NCBI RefSeq assembly: GCF_000936425.1
Contig: NZ_AVFK01000005.1
Location: forward strand, 186,001 to 250,000
Direction: 5' to 3'
Length of the DNA stretch: 64,000 nucleotides
DNA from: Skermanella aerolata KACC 11604
GTDB lineage: Bacteria > Pseudomonadota > Alphaproteobacteria > Azospirillales > Azospirillaceae
Part shown: one piece after another, positions 9,671 to 18,205 of the stretch
Layout: each line of letters begins with the position of its first letter
How positions within the stretch are numbered: the first letter of the stretch is position 1
Program-made: the position numbers and the translations under genes
The notes under the pieces: generated by a model
Seen by the model: only the letters and a program-made list of their open reading frames with translations
What the model was told of the DNA's origin: nothing
Database searches by the model: none

Positions 9671-10101
9671 CAGGCAGCCAGTCCATGGGCGATACGGCCG
9701 AGCAGGCTTTCCACCAGCCCGGCGCCCTCGTCCGTATCCAGCAGGTCGATCGGGGCTTTGCCGCCCAGGACGGCACAGCCGCGCCGCATCCAGGTCAGCG
9801 CCTTGTCGCGTGAACCGAATGTTTCCAGCGCTTCCGCGAAGACGCGGGCGACACGGACGACCTTTTCTGACTGCTCAGGCGTCAGACCGCCCCTGCGTCG
9901 CCGCTCTGAGAGCGCCTTGGGAGCCATGATGATGCGGCTCACCTCATTGGGCGTGACCGTCTTGTCGCCGACCAACCTGTCCACGACGTCCACCGGCAAC
10001 CCGTCCCGGATCAGGCGGGCGATATCGAGATCGCACGTCACCGGCCTTCCGACAACCTTCTCGCCACCGAGAAGGGCGACAACCTGAGCGGCGCTGGCCA
10101 T
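9670..10101 (-). CDS. Xre/MbcA/ParS-type antitoxin
   Basis: 143 aa, upstream partner of the RES toxin. The N-terminal half is helical with an Xre-like DNA-binding region (about 35-70, DKTVTPNEVSRIIMAPKAL); the C-terminal MbcA/ParS (DUF2384) toxin-binding domain carries the typical FGSRDKALTWMRRG and GGKAPIDLLDTDEG segments. The C-terminal tail usually inserts into the toxin active site. Likely autoregulatory on its own promoter in the region above 10101. Confidence 0.88.
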   Translation of the reverse strand: MASAAQVVALLGGEKVVGRPVTCDLDIARLIRDGLPVDVVDRLVGDKTVTPNEVSRIIMAPKALSERRRRGGLTPEQSEKVVRVARVFAEALETFGSRDKALTWMRRGCAVLGGKAPIDLLDTDEGAGLVESLLGRIAHGLAA

Positions 10102-10188
10102 TGTCCACCCTCATAGCGCAACGATTTCAAGCTTAGGGCGAAATCGCACGCTCTTCAAGAGAGGGCATATGAACGCGCACGGATGCGA

Positions 10189-10380
10189 TCACGCCGAAGG
10201 CGATACGACCTGGAAGTAAGCCTTGCCGACGGCGCCGCCGTTCATGAGCCGGGCCGACAAGGCCTGCCCGACGATATCGCCGGCACTCCGGCTCGGCATT
10301 TCCACGATGGTATGATCGACCGCGCCATGTTCTCCGGTTGCACCGACGATCAGGAACACGGGCTGCGCCACTTCATTCAT
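10189..10380 (-). CDS. Small hypothetical protein (63 aa)
   Basis: I do not recognise this product. Support is the ribosome-binding site: GGAGGA (10387-10392 on the minus strand) sits 6 nt before the ATG at 10380. The protein is small, has a hydrophobic start (VFLIVGATG), and no obvious domain or membrane helix. It lies upstream of the Xre antitoxin on the same strand with an 87-nt gap, and downstream of the degenerate EAL gene, so co-transcription with either is possible. Confidence 0.5.
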   Translation of the reverse strand: MNEVAQPVFLIVGATGEHGAVDHTIVEMPSRSAGDIVGQALSARLMNGGAVGKAYFQVVSPSA

Positions 10381-10518
10381 TGGTTTTTCCTCCGTAAGAC
10401 TCGGAGCATCTTAACGTACAATTGTGACAATTTTCATTTTACCGTTCGGTCTAACGCCATGCGGCGTGCCGCCGCATATTTGGGATTATGTCTCCGGTAC
10501 TGGTGCGGGTATCCCGGT

Positions 10519-11871
10519 CTACAGCGGACACCGCCCGGCCATCAGGTCGTTCCAGCCATAGCGCACCATATTGGCTGGCGCTTCTCCGGGAGGGCCGATC
10601 CGGGGTCCTCCCAGATATGTGGCGCCGAGATCGGCGGCCAATTGGGCTTGCGCATCGGTCCGGATGCCGATCATGGCGAGCCTGACACCGGAATGCTCCA
10701 CGTTGCGGCAGATCTTCTCCAGCGCGGGCGGCAGGTGTCCGGCGGCGTCGAACTGACCGCCGAGGTCGAATGTCACGCCATGGATGCCGCATTCCTTCGC
10801 ATAGGCGACCGAGTGGTCATGGGGATCGGCGGCCAGAAGCACGGACCGGCAGAAAGGGCGCAGCATGCTGGCGAGTTCGAGCAGCCGTCCGCGCGGGATA
10901 TCGCCCGGAGCGCCCTGGATCGTGAAGACCAGGAAGCGCCTCAGCATTTCGTCGGTCTGCTGAAGCAATCCGAGAACGCCGGCCCTCGTCCGGCGCGTGC
11001 AGAGATTTTCGAAGTGAAGCGGCACGTTCACGAAGACGCTGAACCGGTTGGCGATCAGGTCGTCCAGATCCCGTAGGGCGTGATCCAGCGTAATCCGGTC
11101 CAGTTCCGCGATCCGGTCGGCGTCGGCATCGCGCCCCAGCACGCGGTACCCTTCCTTGACCAACCCTACTGGAGGCCGGATGAAGGGTACGCAGCACCAC
11201 GTTGAAAGCACGCCGTGCTGACGGTCGAGCACCGGCCGGTACTGCCATTCCAGAAGGGTTGTCGGGTCGCTGCGAGGGCGGAGACAGAGTTTATCGTCGA
11301 CGGGAACCGGCGATAGGTCGGCAAGCGCGTTCAGGATGCCGTGGAGGGGCTGCTGGTCGAACACGATAGCCCCATCGATCTGACCGACCGCCGTTTTGAT
11401 CGTAATACCTTCCAAATCGTCGCTGCCCAGGAAATGACCATAGAGCGCCTGCGCGATGGCGACCGACTTGATACGGGCGGCTTCCGGAGTCAGCGCCGAG
11501 AAGGCGATCAGGTAGTCCAGCGTACCGTACCGGCAGAAGACGTCGTCAGGCCCCAGATGCTGACCGATCACCTTGGAAGCCAGCTGGTGGATGCTGTCGC
11601 GGAGCTTCGGCCAGCGCTCGCCGAGCCGTTCCCGGATCGGTTCAAGCCCGATCAGATGGATGCGGCCTGCCGCCGCGTTCGGGTTGCGGGCGAACAGCCG
11701 CGCCAGTTCGGCCCCAAGCAAAGGCGACGGCTCAGGAGCGGGCGGAGCGGCAGGCGATCGCCTGATCGCCTGGGACGGCGGAGAGATGAGCGCCGGCCGC
11801 TCCTCAGGAGATTCCGCCAGGAAATCGTATAGGCCGGTCCTGATCTTTCCCAGGAGTTCAGACGTCACCAT
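10519..11871 (-). CDS. Degenerate GGDEF/EAL-type protein, probably catalytically inactive
   Basis: About 450 aa. The ATG at 11871 is preferred because AAAGGA lies 8 nt upstream; a TTG at 11892 would add seven residues. A GGDEF-like fold may be present (CRYGTLDYLIAFSAL in place of the RYGGDEFxx signature). The C-terminal half aligns in layout with EAL domains (EWQYRPVLDRQHGVLSTWCCVPFIRP where YQPIVDLxTGxVxGxEALLRW is expected), but the EAL glutamate and later metal-binding motifs are missing. It is therefore likely a c-di-GMP sensor or scaffold rather than an enzyme (inference). The linker near residues 35-60 is Pro/Ala rich. Confidence 0.65.
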   Translation of the reverse strand: MVTSELLGKIRTGLYDFLAESPEERPALISPPSQAIRRSPAAPPAPEPSPLLGAELARLFARNPNAAAGRIHLIGLEPIRERLGERWPKLRDSIHQLASKVIGQHLGPDDVFCRYGTLDYLIAFSALTPEAARIKSVAIAQALYGHFLGSDDLEGITIKTAVGQIDGAIVFDQQPLHGILNALADLSPVPVDDKLCLRPRSDPTTLLEWQYRPVLDRQHGVLSTWCCVPFIRPPVGLVKEGYRVLGRDADADRIAELDRITLDHALRDLDDLIANRFSVFVNVPLHFENLCTRRTRAGVLGLLQQTDEMLRRFLVFTIQGAPGDIPRGRLLELASMLRPFCRSVLLAADPHDHSVAYAKECGIHGVTFDLGGQFDAAGHLPPALEKICRNVEHSGVRLAMIGIRTDAQAQLAADLGATYLGGPRIGPPGEAPANMVRYGWNDLMAGRCPL

Positions 11872-11986
11872 TGTCGCAGTCCTTTCATCCAAGGGGATTG
11901 CTCCCTAAGGATAAAAATAGCGACAAATAGTCCGTATTGTTAGTACCCTAATGCATATAGGACTACACGGATCGGCTGGTAACGGA

Positions 11987-12880
11987 TCATTGCCCGCCTT
12001 CCTGCTTAAGAATATCTCGCAGCGCCTGGCGGTAGTCCGGGTACTTCAACGTTACCCCCAGATCCGATTTGATACGGTCGTTCCGGACTTTCTTGTTGTC
12101 GGCATAGAAGCTGGCCGCCATCGGCGACAGCTCGGCCTGTTCGAACGGGACAAGGGGAGGAGGCTCTACGCCCAGCAACTCGCAGGCGAAGGCCGTTACC
12201 TCGTGGCCGGCTACCGGATTGTCGTCGCACAGGTTATAGGCCGCACCCGGGTCGGGCTTCTCGACCGACGCTCGCAGGACAGCGGCGATGTCCTCCACAT
12301 GGATGCGGCTGAAGACCTGTCCCGGCTTGTCGATTCGGCGCGCCGTGCCGGAGCGCACCGCGTCGAAGGCGCTCCGGCCGGGACCGTAGATACCGGCAAG
12401 GCGGAACAGGTGGACGGGAACGCCGTGCTCGCGCCACAGGGTCAGCCAGGCATCCTCGGCTGCCGCCCGCTGCTTCTGCCGCCGCCCGGTGGGCTGGAGT
12501 GGCGTCGTCTCATCGACCCAGGCGCCGTCGTGATCGCCGTAGACTCCGGTGGTCGAGAGATAGCCGACCCACCGGAGACCGGGCATCAGCGCCGCGATGT
12601 CCCCGCCGTGATGGTCCAGCACGGGGTCGCCTTCCGCATCGGGAGGTACCGCCGTCAACAGATGGGTCGTTCCCGCCAGCGCCGCGGTGGCATCGTCGAG
12701 CGGACGCCCGCGGTCGAACAGGAAAGTCTCGATCCCCTTGGCCCGCAACGCCGCGGCCTTCTCGGCGCCGCGCGTGGTTCCGGCGATGCGCCAGCCTTCG
12801 GGATCGACCAGATCGACGAAGGCCAGGGGACTGAAGCCGAGCCCGAAGCAGAACAGACGGGGCACGGATGATGGCTGCAT
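11987..12880 (-). CDS. SDR-family NAD(P)-dependent epimerase/dehydratase (YeeZ-like)
   Basis: About 297 aa from ATG 12880 (MQPSSVPRLFCFGLGFSPLA); the open frame continues upstream but that part overlaps the divergent TPR gene. A GxGxxxxA dinucleotide-binding motif is at the very N-terminus, followed by GTTRGAEKA. STTGVYGDHDGAWVDE and FRLAGIYGPGRSA are the segments typical of atypical extended SDRs such as YeeZ. A canonical YxxxK is not obvious. Substrate unknown. It is divergent from the TPR gene, with only about 50 nt between start codons, so the two promoters must overlap. Confidence 0.75.
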   Translation of the reverse strand: MQPSSVPRLFCFGLGFSPLAFVDLVDPEGWRIAGTTRGAEKAAALRAKGIETFLFDRGRPLDDATAALAGTTHLLTAVPPDAEGDPVLDHHGGDIAALMPGLRWVGYLSTTGVYGDHDGAWVDETTPLQPTGRRQKQRAAAEDAWLTLWREHGVPVHLFRLAGIYGPGRSAFDAVRSGTARRIDKPGQVFSRIHVEDIAAVLRASVEKPDPGAAYNLCDDNPVAGHEVTAFACELLGVEPPPLVPFEQAELSPMAASFYADNKKVRNDRIKSDLGVTLKYPDYRQALRDILKQEGGQ

Positions 12881-12929
12881 GATGTTGGCCTTGCGCTCGG
12901 GAACTCCAGGGCCGAATTTAGGAGCCACC

Positions 12930-13772
12930 ATGACCAGAAACAATGTCCCCCGGGCTTTCGCCCGCTTCATTCCGGCGGCCCTTGCCCTCTCGCTGCTCGC
13001 GGCCGGAACCGCCGGAGCCGCCGACCGCAAGCACCCGGCCAATCCCCAACCCCAGGCGGCGGCCCCCGCCGACCGGGAAGCGGTCAACCATGCCAGGGAG
13101 GCGACCGCCTGCCTCAAGCTCGCCGAGCGGGCGCCGGACGCCGCGTTCGACAGCGCCCTGACCTGGGAGGACCGTGGCGGCGGCGACATGGCCCGGCTGT
13201 GTCAGGCTATGGCGCTGTTCCACCAGGGTCAGTTCCAGGCCGCCGCGACGCGGCTGGAAGACCTCGTCCCGACGCTGGGCTCCAACACGGCGGAGGGAGC
13301 GGCCAGCCTGTTCGCCCGCGCCGGCTGGGCATGGCTGCGCGCCGGCAATTCCGACCGGGCCGAGCGTGCCTACGGAGCGGCGCTGGAACGCACTCCCCAA
13401 GACCCCGAACTGCTAATCGACCGCGCCTTCGCGCGGGCGGAAGCCCAGCGCTACCAGGATGCGGTGGAAGACTTGAACCGGGCCATCGCGATCGCGCCGA
13501 ACAATGCCGAATCGTATGTCTACCGCGCCGGCGCCTACCGGTCGCTGGGCAAGCAGGACAAGGCGATGGAGGATGTCCAGCGCGCGCTGGCGCTGGAGCC
13601 TTCCAACCCAGAAGCGCTGCTGCTGCGTGGCAACCTGCGGGCGGCGGGCGGCAATCAGGACGGAGCGCGGGCCGATTGGCAGATGGTGACCAAAGTCGAT
13701 CCCGACACGGCCAATGCCCGCGCCGCTTCCGACAACCTCAATCGGCTTCAGACCGGTCAGGTCGCCAAATAA
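12930..13772 (+). CDS. Periplasmic tetratricopeptide-repeat protein
   Basis: 280 aa from ATG 12930, with AGGAG 5 nt upstream. A clear Sec signal peptide (RFIPAALALSLLAAGTAGAA, cleavage after about residue 30) is followed by an Ala/Pro-rich stretch and at least four TPR units (about 110-270; examples are AWLRAGNSDRAERAYGAAL, DAVEDLNRAIAIAPNNAE and AMEDVQRALALEPSNPEA). TPRs mediate protein-protein contacts; the partner is unknown. Probably a single-gene transcript. Confidence 0.85.
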   Translation: MTRNNVPRAFARFIPAALALSLLAAGTAGAADRKHPANPQPQAAAPADREAVNHAREATACLKLAERAPDAAFDSALTWEDRGGGDMARLCQAMALFHQGQFQAAATRLEDLVPTLGSNTAEGAASLFARAGWAWLRAGNSDRAERAYGAALERTPQDPELLIDRAFARAEAQRYQDAVEDLNRAIAIAPNNAESYVYRAGAYRSLGKQDKAMEDVQRALALEPSNPEALLLRGNLRAAGGNQDGARADWQMVTKVDPDTANARAASDNLNRLQTGQVAK

Positions 13773-13854
13773 GCCGGAAGCTGTCGCAGTTTAACGAATT
13801 CTGGTGAATCCGGAGGCTACACCGGATGGGCGAACAGCAAAGAGGATCGCCCTG

Positions 13855-14481
13855 ATGGAAGCCGACTATCAAGAGGCTCTGAACGGACGGCTGCGCGAAG
13901 TGGCGCAGGCAGCCCAATCGGTCCACGGTTTCATCAACGAACATGCCGGCGCCCTGCTCTACCAGTTCGCCCGCTTCATCGCCCCGGTACCGACCGTGGT
14001 CGAACTCGGCTCGTGGCGCGGCCGGTCGACGATCTGGCTGGCGGCAGGCATGTTGGATCGCGGCGAAGGTCAGGTCCATGCGGTCGACACCTGGCAAGGC
14101 ACCCCGCACGAGCCGGAACACCAGAGCCTGCTTGCGGAGTACGGGCCGGACGACTTGTTCAACGAGTTCTGGGGCAACATCATGAGCGCCGGCTTGGCCG
14201 ATCAGGTCGAACCGGTGCGCTCGCCTACCGTCGAAGCCGCCCGAGGATGGCCGGGGGACCGGCAGATCGGCCTGCTGTTCATCGACGCCGACCATAACTA
14301 CGAGGCGGTTCGCCGCGATTTCGAGTTCTGGTCGCCCTTCGTGGCGCCCGGCGGCTACATCGTGTTCGACGACGTGCCGGATTGGCAAGGTCCTACCCGC
14401 CTGATCACCGAACTGCCGAAATGGTTCCGCTTCCTGAACGCCAAGCACAACCTGATGGCTTTCCAGCGCATTGCCGGATAG
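13855..14481 (+). CDS. Class I SAM-dependent methyltransferase
   Basis: 208 aa from ATG 13855 with AGAGGA 8 nt upstream; a GTG at 13804 is a weaker alternative. The Rossmann SAM site is visible: VVELGSWRGRSTIWLA (motif I), then VHAVDTW (motif II) and LLFIDADHNYEAVRRDFEFW, which places it in the Methyltransf_24 type found in sugar and natural-product clusters. It begins a group of sugar-modifying genes, so a glycan or nucleotide-sugar substrate is plausible (inference). Confidence 0.82.
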   Translation: MEADYQEALNGRLREVAQAAQSVHGFINEHAGALLYQFARFIAPVPTVVELGSWRGRSTIWLAAGMLDRGEGQVHAVDTWQGTPHEPEHQSLLAEYGPDDLFNEFWGNIMSAGLADQVEPVRSPTVEAARGWPGDRQIGLLFIDADHNYEAVRRDFEFWSPFVAPGGYIVFDDVPDWQGPTRLITELPKWFRFLNAKHNLMAFQRIAG

Positions 14482-14511
14482 CCCGCTCCCGCCCCTGCCG
14501 GCGGCTCGTTC

Positions 14512-15582
14512 CTAGAGTGCCGGCTCGCGCTCGCGGCAGCCTTCATGGATGTCTTCCATGATCCGGCGCAGGTCGTATTGCTGGCGCCAGTCCGGGTAGT
14601 CGCGCTGGAAGGCCCGGATGTCGCTGATCCACCAGATATGATCGCCGACCCGGTTGCCGTCCTGATAGGCGATGTTCATCGGCCGGCCGGCCAGTTCCTC
14701 GCAGATCCGGATCGCTTCCAGCATGGAGCAGTTGGAGAACCGGCCGCCGCCCATGTTGTAGACGGCACTCGAGCGCGGCGCCTGGAAAACCTCCCAGAAC
14801 GCCGACACCAAGTCGTGGGAATGGATGTTGTCGCGGACCTGCTTGCCCTTGTAGCCGAACACCGTGTAGCGGTTGCCGCTGACCGCGCACTTCATCAGGT
14901 ACGACAGGAAGCCGTGAAGCTCGGCCCCGGAATGGCCCGGACCGGTCAGGCAGCCGCCCCGGAAGACGGCTGTCTTCATGCCGAAGTAGCGACCGTATTC
15001 CTGCACCAGCACGTCGGCCGCGACCTTGGAGGCGCCGAACAGGCTGTGCAGGGTCTGGTCGATGCTCATGGCTTCGGGGATGCCGTGGGTTGCCCAAGGA
15101 TGGTCGGGCGACAGCTCCCAGCGGGTTTCCAGCTCGACCAGCGGCAGGGCGTTGGGGGTGTCGCCATAGACCTTGTTGGTGCTGGTGAAGATGAATACGG
15201 CCCCTTCGGCGAAGCGGCGCGTCGCTTCCAGCAGGTTGAGGGTACCGTTGGCGTTGGTGGTGAAATCGGTCACCGGTTCGCGCGCGGCCCAGTCGTGGGA
15301 CGGCTGCGCCGCCGTGTGGATCACCGCCGCGATGTCCTTGCCGTAGCGTTGGAAGATGGCGTCGATCGCGGCGGCGTCCCGGATATCCACGGATTCATGC
15401 CGATACGACGGGAAGTCGCGGCACAGACGCTCGCAAGCCCATCTGGTACTGGCGCCCTCGCCGAAGAAATATTGCCGCATGTCGTTGTCGATGCCGACGA
15501 CGTCCATGCCTTTACCGGTGAAGAAGCGCACGGCTTCCGCACCGATCAGGCCGGCGGACCCGGTTACGATGACAATCGACAT
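14512..15582 (-). CDS. CDP-paratose 2-epimerase-like NAD-dependent epimerase/dehydratase
   Basis: 356 aa extended [18 protein letters not shown] is the NAD-binding GxxGxx[11 protein letters not shown] supplies the Ser/Thr of the catalytic set; the position of the YxxxK tyrosine is occupied by Phe (FGASK, F182/K186). [13 protein letters not shown] and the C-terminal region resemble CDP-paratose/tyvelose 2-epimerases. Such enzymes make dideoxy or related sugars for surface glycans. It is convergent with the methyltransferase gene. The Phe substitution may be a subfamily trait or may mean altered chemistry. Confidence 0.8.
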   Translation of the reverse strand: MSIVIVTGSAGLIGAEAVRFFTGKGMDVVGIDNDMRQYFFGEGASTRWACERLCRDFPSYRHESVDIRDAAAIDAIFQRYGKDIAAVIHTAAQPSHDWAAREPVTDFTTNANGTLNLLEATRRFAEGAVFIFTSTNKVYGDTPNALPLVELETRWELSPDHPWATHGIPEAMSIDQTLHSLFGASKVAADVLVQEYGRYFGMKTAVFRGGCLTGPGHSGAELHGFLSYLMKCAVSGNRYTVFGYKGKQVRDNIHSHDLVSAFWEVFQAPRSSAVYNMGGGRFSNCSMLEAIRICEELAGRPMNIAYQDGNRVGDHIWWISDIRAFQRDYPDWRQQYDLRRIMEDIHEGCREREPAL

Positions 15583-15649
15583 GACCGCGATTCCTTGAGC
15601 AGCTTGACGGGACGGGGACGATTACAATCCCGCTTTCGCAAAGTTTTGG

Positions 15650-16870
15650 TTAACCCTCGGCCATCAACTGCTCCAGGCCCTGGCGGCGCGGGCCATCGCG
15701 CACCTGCGTCAGCAGTTCGACCAGCCTGTCTCCCATGGGGCCGAGATGGTAGCTCTTCACCACCTCCTCGTAGGCACGCTCCGTGATCGACCGGCGCAGT
15801 CCGGCGTCGAGGATCAGCGTCCCCATCCGCCGCATGTAGCCGGCGATATCCTGGGCCAGCATGCCGCTCTCGCCGTCGCGGATGATATGCTCGACCTCGC
15901 CGACCGGAGTCCCGAGCACGGCCACCTTCATGGCCATGTATTCGAACATCTTGGTCGGACTCTTGCAGTGGTTGAACGGGCTGTCGGACAGCGGGAGCAG
16001 GCCGATGTCGCAGCCGGCGAGCAAGGCGGGCGCGTCGGCCGGGTCGATCCGCTCACGAAGCACGAGATTGCTGACATGGGCATACTTGGTGCCGATGACA
16101 TGCTTGAACTCTCCCCAAGCGTCGCCGAACCCGATGATCGTCAGGCGCGCGAGATCGCGGATCGACGACGGCAGCGCCGCGAAGGCATCTACAGCCATCA
16201 TCACGTCGGATACGATCTGGGGTCCCCACAGATCGCCCAACCAGATCAGCTCCACCGGATCGCCGGGCCGCAGCTCCGGCCGGGCCTGCTCCCTCAGCGA
16301 TGCGTCGAACACCGACAGGTCGGTGCCGGTCGGGATCAGCTCGCAGTTCTCGTTGAACTGCTTCATGATCTCGATAAGCCGGTGGCTCGAACAGATGCAC
16401 AGCTCGGAGTTCTTCGCCATATCGGCCGTGGCCGGGAAAGGGCCGACGCCGGGAAAGAACCGCGAGATGCGCGGCAGGAAGTGCGACTGGAAATCGAAGT
16501 CGTCGTAGTCCAGCACGACCGGATTACCGTTCGCGCCGGCCGCGATCGCTACGGACAGGCTATGATACGAAACCTTCTGCATGTAGAAGATCGCGGTCGG
16601 ATTGACCTTGAGGATGTCGGCGCCCATAGCGGCGATGCGGAGCTTCGTCTGCTCGTCCATCCTGTAGGCCGCCGACCCTTGTCCCGGTGCTCCCAGATGG
16701 TCGAAGAAGGACAGGACTTCGGCATTGAGGCCGCGCTCGCGGCAGGCTTTGGCGAAGGTGTAGGCGCGGATCCTGCTCGGCGCCAAGGTAAAGCCATCGG
16801 CCGCCACGAAGATGACGTCCGCCCGGCGGATACCTTTGATCTGCGCTTGCGAGAAACTTACATCCTGCAC
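15650..16870 (-). CDS. Glycosyltransferase, GT4-like (GT-B fold)
   Basis: 406 aa. The N-terminal half carries ADVIFVAADGFTLAPSRIRAYTFAKACRERG; the C-terminal half has the donor-site features of GT4/GT1: ELIWLGDLWGPQ, PLSDSPFNHCKSPTKMFEYMAMKVAVLGTPVGEVEHIIRDGESG, with the E-x7-E-like region that binds the nucleotide sugar. Likely a cytoplasmic or peripheral enzyme building a surface glycan with the neighbouring epimerases. It shares a strand with the upstream epimerase gene (67-nt gap) and is divergent from the second epimerase. Confidence 0.82.
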   Translation of the reverse strand: MQDVSFSQAQIKGIRRADVIFVAADGFTLAPSRIRAYTFAKACRERGLNAEVLSFFDHLGAPGQGSAAYRMDEQTKLRIAAMGADILKVNPTAIFYMQKVSYHSLSVAIAAGANGNPVVLDYDDFDFQSHFLPRISRFFPGVGPFPATADMAKNSELCICSSHRLIEIMKQFNENCELIPTGTDLSVFDASLREQARPELRPGDPVELIWLGDLWGPQIVSDVMMAVDAFAALPSSIRDLARLTIIGFGDAWGEFKHVIGTKYAHVSNLVLRERIDPADAPALLAGCDIGLLPLSDSPFNHCKSPTKMFEYMAMKVAVLGTPVGEVEHIIRDGESGMLAQDIAGYMRRMGTLILDAGLRRSITERAYEEVVKSYHLGPMGDRLVELLTQVRDGPRRQGLEQLMAEG

Positions 16871-17040
16871 GATCAGCTATCCAATTGGAGTTATGACATC
16901 CGGCGGAATACTTCGGCACGATTTGGTTAAAGAAAGCTTACTCCAGCATGCTGGCGACCGGACCCGACATGCGATTTCCAGCTTGACCACCGCCTCGACT
17001 TGCGCCTTTCTAAACTATTGGGATTACCTCTGGTGGCGCG

Positions 17041-18102
17041 ATGCGGATTCTGGTGACTGGCGGGGCGGGGTTTGTCGGGTCGAACCTCGCGTCCTTATTC
17101 AAGCGCGACAATCCGGACGCGGCTGTCGTGGCATTCGACAATCTGCGCCGGCGGGGCAGCGAACTCGCACTGCCGAGGCTGCGCGAAGCCGGGGTCGAGT
17201 TCCGCCATGGCGATGTCCGCAACGCCGAGGACATCGCCGAGGCCGGCGATTTCGACCTGATGATCGAGTGTTCGGCCGAACCTTCGGTACATGCCGGCTA
17301 CGGCGCATCGCCGGCCTATGTGATCAACACCAACCTGACCGGCACCATCAACTGCCTGGAAGCCGTGCGCCGTTGCAACGCGGCGCTGGTCTTCCTGTCC
17401 ACCAGCCGCGTCTATCCGATCGCAGGATTGCGTGCCCTGCCCCTGAACGCCGCCGGCTCTCGCCTGGCGCTGGACGAGGCGGCGGCGGGTCCCGGCTGGT
17501 CCGCCGACGGGATCGGAACGGGATTTCCCATGGCCGGCAGCCGCTCGATCTATGGCGCCACGAAGCTAGCGTCGGAACTGATGATCGAGGAATACGGCGC
17601 GATGTACGGCTTGCGCGCCGTCGTCAACCGTTGCGGCGTGCTGACCGGGCCGTGGCAGATGGGCAAGGTCGATCAGGGCTTCATGGTGCTGTGGGCGGCC
17701 CGCCATCTGTTCGGCGGCGACCTCTCCTACATGGGTTTCGGCGGCACCGGCGCTCAGGTGCGAGACGTCCTTCACGTCGCCGACCTCTACGACCTCGTCC
17801 GCATCCAGGTCCGCGACATTGGCCGGCATGCCGGCCGGACCTACAACGTCGGCGGCGGCGCCGGCGTCAGCGTCTCGCTGGCGGAACTGACGGAACTGTG
17901 CGTGCGGCGCTGCCAGCGCGTCGCCACCCTTGGCAGCGACCCGGAGACGCGGGCCGCCGATATCCCTTGGTACGTGACCGACAACGCCGAGGTGACGGCG
18001 GCGACGGGATGGCGGCCATCGCATGGCGTGGAAAAGATCGTGGACGACATCTTCGGCTGGCTGGAAGCCCATGCCGACGAGCTTCAGCCGATCCTGCGCT
18101 GA
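17041..18102 (+). CDS. NAD-dependent nucleotide-sugar epimerase/dehydratase
   Basis: 353 aa extended SDR with a complete catalytic set: VTGGAGFVGSNLA (NAD), STSRVYP (Ser/Thr) and YGATK (Y171, K175). C-terminal features RDVLHVADLYDL and YNVGGG are typical. It is a paralogue in layout of the convergent-strand epimerase but keeps the catalytic Tyr. ATG at 17041. The next gene, a radical SAM protein, starts 103 nt downstream, so they probably form one unit. Confidence 0.85.
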   Translation: MRILVTGGAGFVGSNLASLFKRDNPDAAVVAFDNLRRRGSELALPRLREAGVEFRHGDVRNAEDIAEAGDFDLMIECSAEPSVHAGYGASPAYVINTNLTGTINCLEAVRRCNAALVFLSTSRVYPIAGLRALPLNAAGSRLALDEAAAGPGWSADGIGTGFPMAGSRSIYGATKLASELMIEEYGAMYGLRAVVNRCGVLTGPWQMGKVDQGFMVLWAARHLFGGDLSYMGFGGTGAQVRDVLHVADLYDLVRIQVRDIGRHAGRTYNVGGGAGVSVSLAELTELCVRRCQRVATLGSDPETRAADIPWYVTDNAEVTAATGWRPSHGVEKIVDDIFGWLEAHADELQPILR

Positions 18103-18205
18103 ACGCCCCCTTTCCGCGTCAACAGGATTAACGGTTCCTTATCGGTTGCGAACTACGCTTCGGCGGTCCGGCAGAGCGACGACTTGCCGCAGGAGGAGAA
18201 GCCCC

